DNA of 64,000 bases, from assembly GCA_038496445.1 (NCBI GenBank), contig JALMLS010000093.1:861710-925709 (forward strand). The letters run 5' to 3'. Origin of the DNA: Trichosphaerium sp. ATCC 40318 (Eukaryota; Discosea; Flabellinia; Trichosidae). The translations under genes and the position numbers were made by a program. The notes under the pieces were generated by a model, which did not search any database, had not been told where the DNA came from, and saw nothing but the letters and a program-made list of their open reading frames with translations. Positions within the stretch are counted from its first letter, which is position 1; the number at the start of each line of letters is the position of its first letter. This document shows positions 25,745 through 36,436 of the stretch, in pieces.

Positions 25745-26275
25745 AGGAGTCATTTGCCATCTCAACTCAGCAAATGGTGAGGTTATTTGCCATCACAACT
25801 CAGCAAATGGTGAGGCCATTTGTCGTCACAGCTCAGCAAATGGTGAGGTTATTTGCCATCACAACTCAGTAAACAGTGAGGTCATTTGTCGTCACAGCTC
25901 AGCAAATGGTGAGGTCATTTGCCATCACAACTCAGCAAACAGTGAGGTCATTTGCCATCACAACTCAGTAAACAGTGAGGTCATTTGCCGTCACAGCTCA
26001 GCAAATGGTGAGGTCATTTGTTGTCACAGTTCAGCAAATGGTGAGAACATTTGTCGTCACAGCTCAGAAAATGGTGAGGACATTTGTCGTCACAGTTCAG
26101 CAAATGGTGAAAACATTTGTCGTCACAGCTCAGCAAATGGTGAGGTCATTTGTCATCACAACTCAGTAAACAGTGAGGTCATTTGCCGTCACAGCTCAGC
26201 AAATGGTGAGAACATTTGTCGTCACAGCTCAGCAAATGGTGAGAACATTTGTCGTCACAGCTCAATAAATTTCAG
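25745..26275. repeat. 33-bp minisatellite, about 16 units, left subterminal region of element 1
   Basis: The unit is 33 bp around ATTTGYCRTCACARCTCAGY plus AAAYRGTGAGG. Because 33 is divisible by three it is open as an ORF reading (EVICHHNSANG)n, which I treat as a by-product and not a gene. The array starts about 190 bp inside the left terminus, a typical place for transposase-binding repeats. Confidence 0.85.
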
Positions 26276-26586
26276 GGTCATAATACAATAACTAGCCTGT
26301 TTATTTCTTACACTATTACAAAAACAAATAACCATTTTCTTTGTTTTTCTCCTTCAGCTCGGCAATTGAATATTTTTGTAAACACTCCAACACTTAAACA
26401 ATAATAATTAGCGCTCGTATCACAAATGAAAAAGACGTACAGCCAATGTGATGTCTGGTTAGATTTGCATTATTTTTTAAAGAAAACCGTTTGAAATAAT
26501 TGATAATTTGATGAGAACTAACAGCAAGCTTGGCATTCTTTAAAATTCTTTTCGCTATCATATCTTCTCGCTTCTACAACACAGTG

Positions 26587-28762
26587 TTAGCGCATAATTG
26601 ATTGTAAAGGAATAAACACCTCATTTTTAAGCTGTGCAATAGCAGCAAAAATGTATCTTGCCGTCATTTCTGCATTCTGTTGATATGAAAGGTTTTTGTT
26701 GTTGATAACTTTCATAGCGTAGTCTACATTAACAATACGTTTGTATGATTCCAAAGTTGGCATAAAATTGAGCATGCTGTGAACACTTGTTCCAGGACCT
26801 ATTACAAAGAATGAATAGTGATTGCAAAAGTAAAAATGATATCGCACAACAAATAATTACACACTCGTCCTTAGGCACAGCTATCATCGACAACCAACCA
26901 CTGTAACAAAAATAAACATACAAATGGGTCAAAAACTATACATGTTGTTTGTGTAGCAATCAAATAAATCAGTTGGATTAACAATTTTGCATCCTTTGTC
27001 GTTGTACAAAAAAGAAACTACACCAAACACCAAGCATGTGTCAGCAACCTATCAATAAATAAGCACATCAAGTAAACAATCATTACGACCTTCAATGGTT
27101 CTTCTTCGCTCAGTGGTTTGTTGAATCCAATAATTTTGTGCTCGTATGTCGTTTTACCTAAAATAATGAGCCTGGTTTTCTCTGAGTACCAACTTCAAAA
27201 CGCATACAACTACAAAAAGAAAGAAGTTAGATAACATCAAATAATAAAAAAACAGTACCTCGCTATTGCCACATCAATGTATGCCTTCATTTGTTTTGTA
27301 TTAGGGGTTCCATCTTTAGAATACAGCCAAACACAATCTTCATGTAGTTTGTTCCATGGTGAATCATTTGTTCAGAAAAAGACAATTTTGTTTGGAAAAC
27401 TTCAAGAGAAGCCTTTGAAGATACTGCTAATATGAAATTAGTATACATACACCAAAGCAAACGCAACAAACCAGGTATGAAACCAAGTGCGGAGCCAGTC
27501 ACAGTGACACCAGGTGCGGAGCCAGTCACAGTGACACCAGGTGCGGAGCCAGTCACAGTGACACCAGGTGCAGAGCCAGTCACAGTGACACCAGGTGTGG
27601 AGCCAATCACAGAACTAAGCGCAATACCATTCAAAGCAGCAGGCATAGAACCACCCAGCTCAGAACCACTTGGCACAGAATCAGTAGCACCTGTAGAACT
27701 AACAGCAAAATCAGATGTGGCATTTGCCATAGCATTATCATGTAATGAAGGTTGCGACAAATGGTATTGATCCATAAATGTGTTCATCAAGTTTGTAAAT
27801 TGATTGATGTTGTTTGAAAGCACTTCATCGTACTCATCACTACAAATCAATCAAAAATGAGAAAATTAACACTAAATTGGATCCAATACCGTACATGTAC
27901 TTGAAAGCATTATGCTTATTGAAATGGGTAGTGGCTGAAATAAAATACATATCAAACATCACTTTTCCATTCATTAACATGTCCCAATAGCTATTAAACT
28001 ACAAGTAAAAAAATTAGAAAGCGAACAAAGCAGTGAGAAAGCGCACCATTGTTGTAAACATTTCTTTTGTTTTTTGTGTGATTTTAAATGTGAGTCCTAC
28101 ACAAAATACGCGAGCATGAAAAGCTGTTTGAGCGATGGCCACTACATGTAACAATATAAGCAAAAAACTCCAACAAATAGCAACATTTACTGCATACCTG
28201 CATCCTCTTTAGAAATGCCAGGTCGTTTCGCTTTAATTGTTCTTAAATATGCCATTATGTAGCCTTTTATCTTTTTTAATAGGCTCACATATTTCGAGGT
28301 GATGACTTTTGGATTAAAAATAAACTTTCTGAGGGTTTCATCTTCTTGCCATGCAATTTTTATGTCGTTCAATGTGTTAGTTTTGTCTGTGTGGCTGGTG
28401 GCTCCGGCTTCAAAAAATGCAATGTGAATTTTGGTCAATTCTGTTGCCTACAAAAAACCATAAATAATGTACCGAAAATAATTATTTACTCGTACCATCA
28501 TTGAAACCTGAGTAGGCATTGAGTTTTTCTTTATCACATCAATTTCTTTCTTTTGGCTATTTAGCTTGTTGACGACAACATGCATTAAATCATGTACCCC
28601 TCTAAATAGCTAGTAAGTTACAGAAAATGTAAAACAAAAAAAAGAACGTAATTTTGCTTTTACTTACTGTAACATGGCCTCTATATGCTCCGGAGTCATT
28701 TGCCATTTTGGTGGTGGTGTATTTGCCATTTCATTCAAGTTGGGTGGAGTATTTGATGCCAT
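26587..28762 (-). CDS. Element 1 gene C1, uncharacterised
   Basis: Minus strand, start at 28762 (MASNTPPNLNEMANTPPPKW). Several exons follow: LFRGVHDLMHVVVNKLNSQK (helical); LTKIHIAFFEAGATSHTDK to KKIKGYIMAYLRTIKAKRPG; FNSYWDMLMNGKVMFDMYFI; SDEYDEVLSNNINQFTNLMN; a Ser/Gly/Val repeat; GKTTYEHKIIGFNKPLSEEE; VADTCLVFGVVSFLYNDKG; and the last exon with NAEMTARYIFAAIAQLKNEV. Stop at 26587-26589. Between 27287 and 27420 the clearly coding KDGTPNTKQMKAYIDVAIA lies in a different frame from the preceding exon with no good acceptor, so a frameshift is possible there. Function unknown. Its layout (helical N-terminus, low-complexity linker, C-terminal AExT helix) is like the gene at 47571-49559 in element 2, but the similarity is weak. 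Confidence 0.55.
27480..27605. repeat. 27-bp minisatellite, 4-5 units, inside gene C1
   Basis: The unit is about 27 bp (ACACCAGGTGCGGAGCCAGT plus CACAGTG), repeated four times almost exactly plus one diverged copy. In the C1 frame it encodes (GSAPGVTVT)n, a flexible linker. Confidence 0.85.
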
Positions 28763-28799
28763 GTTGAAGTTAATATTACACCGGAGTTGACTTTTTGAT

Positions 28800-31700
28800 T
28801 TAATTTGGTATGGCATAATGGTGGTAGTTTATCAGCCGTATGCCATCTTCTGGTGTTGTATACATTTGTGCCAATTTGTAAACACTTTTTAGCTCCACAC
28901 ATGCCATTTCATTGGCAGGTTCTATCCTATTAAAACAATGAGAACAGTTTCACATTGGATAAATCCCGTACATAACAAACTCAGTTTCAGCATCATAGCG
29001 GTATTCCAAATTAGAAATGCGATAATAGCTGGTCTATGTTAGTGTATTCTTTGAAATGACAAAAAAAAAAAGAGGACGCACTCTCCAAAAATTAAGACCA
29101 TTTCAGGTCGATGTAAACTACGATATATTCTTTTGGTTGTAATGTAAATACAATTTTTTGGTCTCTTGTTGGTACGTTCTCCAAGTTTTAAACAATGTCT
29201 TCTGATACATTGACAATTTAATTGTCCCATCAGCCGATGTCGCCGAATTGTACATTGTAAACGGGCCATTTTTTATATAATCCACCAACAAAGGAAAGGT
29301 ATGCTCTATTGCAACCTTTTCACTGAGGTTTAAATATCGTCTGTTGCACTTGTTGTTGCCTAACTCCATAATGTAAATGTTGGAAAAAAAAAACATGCCA
29401 AAGTTACTTACGCAAAGTCCATGTCATCTGTGGCCTATAATAAAATGCAGGAGTTATGACACTACAAGCAGGAGTTCGTTGTTTTTTGACAACCACAGTT
29501 TTACACACTTCATCAAACTTGCCAGAATAAGAAATCATCAACCATGGGATTTCTTTACTGGCAATGTCACTAAATTTGTTAAACCAGTTAAGTTATTTTA
29601 TCAATAACAGCGTACACTATTTTATTGTGATTTTTTGAAGAGTGCTTCCAACTCTTAATGGTTGCGTGCTTAGATTCACAGGCATAAGTGCTTAATAGTA
29701 GTAAGTTAAATAAAAAAGTGACAAAAAAAATTGCCTGAAATGTTTAAATACGCCAAACTTCTTGACCATGTACTCATAGTGATAAGGTACATGAAAATTG
29801 ATTGTATCAGTGTTTAAGCCTATTTAATACACCTTTTGTAAATAAAGTATTGGAAATACAGACCGTGCCTGGAAAGTTGTTTTTTATAGCTTTCAATAGA
29901 TTTTTATACATTTCAGTAACTCTACATAAATGCCGTTGCTCCAAATAATCTCTTTGAGTCATCACTATAAATGCCAATAAACTTTTCCTTTAAATCATGA
30001 GCAACAAAAATAACAGCAATCAATAAGAACAAGTATAGTAGTACCACATTGACATCATTTCTTCTGACACCATTCCGCGAAACACTAGCAAAGCCATTTT
30101 TAAAAATGTTCTCATATCCGTGCCATCCCAGCTGTCTTTTACCATGCATCCTTTTTTGTTCCAAACAGCCTTCATCCTAGTAACTTTGTTACAATACTAA
30201 AACAAGAAATAAACTGGTCTCACTTTCCCAAAGATTTGTTTTGTCCTCGAATGTATTTTAATCATTTGTTGATGTTTCTCTTTATTTCCTCTGTTGTATC
30301 TTCTTGCTGTAATTGTTGTAGCGTGTGTATCAAGACTATTTTGGCTATGCCCAAAATGATGTTGTGAAAAGGACAATATGGTGAATGTAAAAAGAAGTCA
30401 AAGCGAAATGGCAACATCAAAGCGAATGGACTCTTAAAAAAATGGCAATGTTAGTCATTTTCCTACTACTACAACAATTACCACTTACTAGTTTTTTTAC
30501 GCCATAGCAGCTTGTGATGTGTTCATTGTAGTTGAATCTATTTAAATCATCAAGTATTTTCCAGGTGTTTCTTTGTTCTCGTTTAACATCAACTGTGTCA
30601 GTTACCATTGTAAAAGAATCTTTTGCAATCCTACAAATTCTACACGGATAGAAACATGTGGGACTTTTCATGGCTAATCAAAATGAGTGAGATAAAAGAT
30701 AAATAGAAAAAAAATAAAGTTGTTCTTACATATCAGTTTATTGGAACCAGGAGAGTCGCCGAATATCATTGTTAATCTCAAAAACACTGTAAAATACTAT
30801 GTACAATAAATATCTACAATATGAACCATTACTTGGTACCTTTTTCTCAGCCGCAATATAACATTTGATTCCAGAATAAATACGCAAAAAATCATCTACA
30901 ACATGCTTCAACAAATCCTCTTCGTGGTGACATTTTGGCAACACAGACAACATCATTTTTCCCGTTGCACTAGCACTATTTGGCATATTTGAAACAACCA
31001 TGTACAATGGTCCAAAACTGTCTTTCTTGTCATAAGTGAAGTCGTCTTTGCTTATGTATGCTTTTGAAAATGACAATAAGTACTACAAAAAATTTATTTA
31101 TTTGTACCTGGAAGCAATATATTGTTTGTTCTATCCTGTTTATACCTTTTTAAAACATCGGCAAATATGGTTTTAATATTAGAACCAGTTTCAGGACCTC
31201 TATAAACTGGATGTGTTGTGGTAGCTCCATTTACAGTAACAGAAACTGTGGGAAGATCGTCAACAATACACTCTGCAATGCTGTCTCTTCCAGGAAGATG
31301 GTAAAGCGCGCGTTTTATGTGGTCTGATGGAGAATAAAAAGGAACCTTGGTGTTGGAGAGCATATCTCCATTATCACTTTTTTTTGAAACTAGGATTTCT
31401 TTTGTCGGTTTAAAAGACAATAAAAACTACATTACTAGTCAGGTTACATGGGTAATAATTCTGTTGCTTGCCTTTTCTTTAACATGTTTGAACAGCGTAT
31501 CTATGCAACATGAAATTATATCTAAAATAAAGGTTAAAAGACGGACAAAAAGCTTCAAATATCAATACCCTGATGTTTCACTCCAAAAAGCATCAATGAG
31601 GTGTTAAACAGCGTCAAAATTTTTTGGCAAAGCACTTTAGAAAGCTTGTGTTCCATTTTTAGAGCTAATAATAGATACCCAAACTTTTCTGCTGGAGTAG

Positions 31701-32262
31701 CAGTTGATAAAGACGCTTTTGGTTTAAAAGCGGGAGGACTTTTGTTCTCATCAAATGCTATACATTGCATTAGTGAATGAAATTTATTTGATATTAACTT
31801 CTTACCGTCGGAGTCATTTAAAGCGTTGTTTGTGAGCCAAGGTTCAAGGATGCCATCTCTAATATCTGCATCATAATTGTCTTCAAAGTCAATGTGGGTG
31901 TAGCTATCGCCACTGCTTATACTGCTAAAATCCGCAATCTGAGTTATCACCGGCTTCGTCGTAACTATCTCCGTCATCTTCAATGTTAAAATGAACTCCT
32001 GACTTTACAATATCATTTAAATGAATGTCTCCATCTAAATCATCATCAATTGGCATGTTTTGGTTTAATAGATCAGACATTTCTTAAAAAGAGATGAATT
32101 TAGCTGTGAATATAGATTTAAAATGACATCTCATACCTCTATTTGCCATTGCGGCCATATGTTTCGAAGTATTAACATGTTGATAATAAAAGTACTGTTG
32201 ATTGTAGTGTTTGTGGCATATATTGCAATAATCTGAGTCAGCCACAGCACTGTTTGAGGCCA
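28800..32262 (-). CDS. Element 1 transposase B1, KDZ/Plavaka-like
   Basis: This is probably the enzyme that moves element 1. Minus strand, start at 32262; the first exon has a C2H2 zinc finger (CNICHKHYNQQYFYYQHVNT then SKH). An acidic linker follows (DFEDNYDADIRDG), then KFHSLMQCIAFDENKSPPAF. The conserved core runs: VYRGPETG; DDFTYDKKDSFGPLYMVVSN; MPNSASATGKMMLSVLP; VVDDFLRIYSGI; MIFGDSPGSNKL; CFYPCRICRIAKDS; HSPYCPFHNIILGIAKIVL; and MKAVWNKKGCMVKDSWDGTD. The last exons are MYNSATSADGTIKLSMYQKT and ELKSVYKLAQMYTTPEDGIR, ending HYAIPN with the stop at 28800-28802. The order 'MP..GK..L.VLP', 'GDxPG', 'CxxC' and 'HxxxLGIxK' fits the RNase-H-fold KDZ/Plavaka and CACTA transposases. At least ten short introns. 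I have not assigned the catalytic acidic residues with certainty. Confidence 0.75.
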
Positions 32263-32366
32263 TGTTAGTTAAAATTGTATTATCACTTCGTGATTAAGTC
32301 AGAATGTTTGTGCAAATAAAATTAAAACAACTGATGAATTGATGGCAGTTTATTGCTTTACCTATA

Positions 32367-35300
32367 TCAAAAAAAGTTAACTTCATCATAAGCAAAGGAA
32401 GAGTAACAAAATTCGTACATTATTTTTTCATTAAAATTTGACAAGTACTCTTCTTTTAATTTTGTGTAACTATCTTCTCTTGCGACAATTGCTCTATCAC
32501 TTTCTTTCATTTGTTTTGCCGTTAATGGAGGAATCAATTTGTGTCTGTTGCAACAAGCACAGTTTGGCAAAGTGGAATTTGAAGTCCAATCAGATCTTTT
32601 CTGGCACCTAAATATAAAGTACGTTTGATTCCCGCTATAACCCCAACCATGAAGGTAAGCTTTCACAATCAAAGCTTTTTCATAATCTATTGCAATAAAG
32701 TTAACTATTGGTTTTAAAAAACGGGCTCATACCTGGTGTTGTCTTTCCTAAAAGTGATAGTGCCAAAAATAAATAAGTTGATCCTGTCCAACTGTCGGTT
32801 GGTTTTTGTTGCAATTGCAAAGACCTGTTGGCCAAGCCTACAACTTTTTTGAGTGTGACATCATCATCAGATCCTTGTATTATGAATATATTGTTGTCAA
32901 TGTACCTACAATTACCATGTCATCAACGAGGGGGCAATTTTAATGCAAGGAAAAAAAAAATAAGAAAAGAAACTCACTCTTTGTTTACTATGACGCTTTT
33001 TGTTATAACCTTCAATCCCGGCTTCAATTTTGAATGTTTACTACCATGCATACATGTGTATATAGTAGAGATGAGCTGAAGTTGTTTAAATCTAGTAAAG
33101 CTTAACTAATTAAAAAGGAAACAAATAAGGCTTTACCCATTTTTATCATATCGCAATATGTCTCCATCGTCCAACATCAAATTGTTATTGTCATCAATTT
33201 CTTTTTTTCGGGCCAAAGACAATATGCAATGCATATTTGCTTGTACTTGTGGCATGTTTAAAGGTACTTTAAGCCTATGATCCCATCTGATTGGTCTAAA
33301 AGGGCTTCTTTTCATAGTTGCCATTAACTTGTGCAATTTAAGCATTTTTGTAGCGACAACATTAGAAAACGGCTAAACACACAACTTAGCTAATCAAAAT
33401 GTGATTGTACTGGTACTGTACCTCATCATTTCTTTCCACGTGTCGTAACACAACTGTAAAATACTGTGTACGGGCTGTAGAGTAAGCAGTTTCAGGACAA
33501 CTCACTGTTACTGTATGAGGTATGCTCATTGGACTTTTAATAACAGCGCCTTCTTCATCTTCTTCTACACCGTGCAAGCCCCATACAAATTGATTTCCAC
33601 TTACATTAATTGTGTCGTCAATGAGAAGCTTTTTTGAATAATGACTTTCATTGTTCAGTGCTATAGCAGCACAGGTAAAGCCGCTTCTTTCATTCATTGC
33701 TCCTCCAGTTCCATCACAGTGTCTTTCTAGCTCAGCATCTTTCTCTGTCCACCCTTTTAAAAGGTCAAATTGACGAATTATTATTACAATATTACCTTCA
33801 GTTCAACATGCAACTTGGAGCAGTCTTTTTTATAATCCAACCCGTTCTTTAAACCACAGGCATAATGAAATGAAATCAAAGGTTCAAGCAATTGTTTGTC
33901 CTCGTCCTCTAAACGGTATGTAGTGTCACAGAAATTATTGCCTTTTGTGACTCCTGAAACTGGAGCAATCCAACCCACACATTTTTCGCCATCTTTTGTT
34001 TCTTCAAAAGAAACTGAAGAGTATGGACTGACATAATATGGAGTGTTGATATGTGTGTCAGTGTATGCTTTCAACTTGCATGTAGATTAGTAATAAGCCA
34101 ACAAAGGAATGTGACAGTCAAAAGGGGAAAAACATACCCTGTATCTTAGTTTTTTGACATGACGTTTAACAAATTGTGTTAATTTGTTGTGAATGGTGCC
34201 ATCATCCAACGCGTTCAATCCACTGAGCTGTGCATAGTACAAATACACACCTATTGGTTTTGTTGGTTCAATAGAATCTTTTTGGTCAGGTAATTTAGTC
34301 GCTCTAACTGCATCACTTGCGTAATTGTAAAATCTTCCTAAACGAGTTGCAACTTTTTCTTCATCAACAAGAGAGCTCTCCAATATTTCTTTGATCTTTT
34401 GTTGGTCTGACAATTCTCGTTGTAATTTTTGGGAGTCTATTATGATCTCGCTTGAAGTCATACCCACTTTAAAGCATCTAATAGCAGCATTTAAAGTTCT
34501 AACTGTAGGTGGCCTTCTTAATTTTGTTCCTCTATGTCCTAACTTTTGTTGTGCCACCTTATGTATAGCCACGGCACATTTATAAACATCAGAAGCTTGT
34601 AAGCTCATTGTTTTGGTAGCCTATGATGAAGTTAGCAGACAACAAAGCTAACACCATTATTTAATAAAGCACCTTTTCCAATGTTTCGTAAAATGACTCA
34701 GCTGTCGGAATTGGCGCATTTGCTCCAGAAGAAGCTCTAAGTATTGTTTTCAATCTTTTGTGTCTATGCTCAAAATGTTAAAAGGTGATAAAATCCATTG
34801 CCGCTTTGTACCTATTGTCTACTTCCAAAGATATGTCTACTTGTTGCAACCAATCCTGTAAATTGTTTTTACTTGGTTTGTATAATTCTTGAGTCACAAC
34901 GTCTGCCAATAATCCATATAACTTCTTTTCTGTTGAAACTATATCAGCTACATATTCTTTTTCTACATAATTCTGTCTTAAATGGTATTGTTAACAAAAT
35001 ATTGAAAGTAGAATTAAGCACCTATTTTTTGTTTTTTGTTTCTTCTTTTTGACATTCTAACAATTGTATTTAGTCGTGTTTTTTGTATAAAACAATTGAA
35101 GTACCATAATAAAAGCCATTTGTACTCCTCTTGTTGGCGGTCGCTTTCTTTTTTTATATTTATACAGAACTTCTCCATCATCTTCTTGGTCAATATCTGA
35201 CATTGATTCATCACTCGATGTGCCACATGATTTGCTCAATTGATCGCCAATAATTCCCTTGTACAAAATTAGCAAGAATGTATTAAAATAGTGTAATGTA

Positions 35301-35802
35301 CAGCTGTTGGTAGATTGCTATCATTGTCACTATCATTATCACTGTCAAAGCTTATGTCATCTGTATTTTCACTTACAGCATCTTTGTCAACGCCGTCTCC
35401 ATTTTCAACGCTGTCTCCGTTTTCTATGCTGTCTCTGTTTTCTATGCTGTCCCCATTTTCAATGCCGTCTCCATTTTCTATGCTGTCTCTGTTTTCTATG
35501 CTGTCTCCGTTTTCTATGCTGTCCCCATTTTCAATGCCGTCTCCATTTTCTATGCTGTCTCCGTTTTCTATGCTGTCCCCATTTTCAATGCCGTCTCCAT
35601 TTTCTACGCTGTCTCCGTTTTCTATGCCGTCTCCATTTTCTATGCTGTCTCTGTTTTCTACGCCATCTCCATTTTCTATGTCGTCTTCAACTTCACCTTC
35701 AATGTTTACTTCAACGATTGCATTATTTACAGCCTGATCTCTTTCATTGGATGGTGGAACTGTTATGAGGACAGTTCTAGATATTTGTCTTCTTTGCTGC
35801 AA
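32367..35802 (-). CDS. Element 1 companion protein A1
   Basis: A large minus-strand gene directly upstream of the transposase (105 bp between them), same orientation. The start exon is not settled: coding continues left to right as far as about 35830 (RRRGRAAQILQQRRQIS). An acidic repeat follows, (IENGDS)n, then DDISFDSDNDSDNDS. Further exons: GTSSDESMSDIDQEDDGEVL, KKLYGLLADVVTQELYKPSK, LQASDVYKCAVAIHKVAQQK, PIGVYLYYAQLSGLNALDDG, FEETKDGEKCVGWIAPVSGV, NVSGNQFVWGLHGVEEDEEG and QYFTVVLRHVERNDE. The C-terminus has PNCACCNRHKLIPP, with the stop at 32367-32369. Exon by exon it matches A2 of element 2: shared pieces include the YLYxxxxxG segment, (W/F)GLHG against WALHG, TxVLRxV against TIVLRRM, and the C-x-C-C motif. 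No known family is recognised. Because it travels with the transposase in both elements it is likely needed for transposition. Confidence 0.7.
35393..35690. repeat. 18-bp minisatellite encoding an acidic repeat in A1
   Basis: About 16 units of 18 bp around CCATTTTCTATGCTGTCT (plus strand). On the minus strand it reads (IENGDS/G)n, an acidic, probably disordered N-terminal segment of protein A1. Confidence 0.85.
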
Positions 35803-35869
35803 TATCTGGGCAGCTCTACCACGTCGCCTGTTTGAAACTCTAATACCAAACTTAAATCATGTTTAAGGG

Positions 35870-36436
35870 GGAACTTATGTACTTTAAGGTATTACCATTG
35901 GCAGCGCATTACATTGCTGTTACACATAAAGGAGGAACTTATGACTATTAAGCCATCCACCATTGGCAGCGTAATACAGTTGTTGTATGTGAGAAATAAA
36001 CTTGTTACTTATGAGGGCAATCTAACTGTTAAGGCACTCACTTAATGCACTAATTACATTACTACTTACCATTGGCAGCGTATTTGACTACTTTAAGTTA
36101 GTTGTGAAATAGTTCACAAATTACACGTCATCATTACACAACTCTTTCTTTTTCTAAAAATCATCTCTTATTGGGGTAATCTCACTGTTAAGGCACTCAC
36201 TTAATGCACTATTTATCATTACTTACCATTGGCAGCGTATTAGAGCACTTTAAGGCAACAGCAAAGCCCATGCGAGCTGCAAATAACCTGAGTTTTCTGG
36301 GAAATCTTTGAGCTGGTATCAAAGATTTCCACCTTGTGACTACACAAAACTGGTTCTTTACTTTATGTTACAGTTTTATTATTTAGGATGTTTCACTAAG
36401 TTTCACTAATGGGGGTAATCTAAGTGTATTAAGTAA
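35870..36436. repeat. Non-coding repeats around ACCATTGGCAGCG
   Basis: ACCATTGGCAGCG occurs at 35894, 35959, 36068 and 36225. A longer block (TAAGGCACTCACTTAATGCA) recurs near 36032 and 36189. No gene is seen. This is the 5' side of A1 and was later hit by the Mutator-like element. Confidence 0.7.

Noticed and set aside
25635-26291. 218-aa ORF of His/Ser/Asn repeats
   Set aside because: It is produced by the 33-bp minisatellite in the terminal region of element 1. There is no flanking gene structure.
35307-35768. Plus-strand Cys/Leu/Ser repeat ORFs opposite A1
   Set aside because: These are shadows of the 18-bp minisatellite. The minus-strand acidic reading continues into neighbouring exons of A1.
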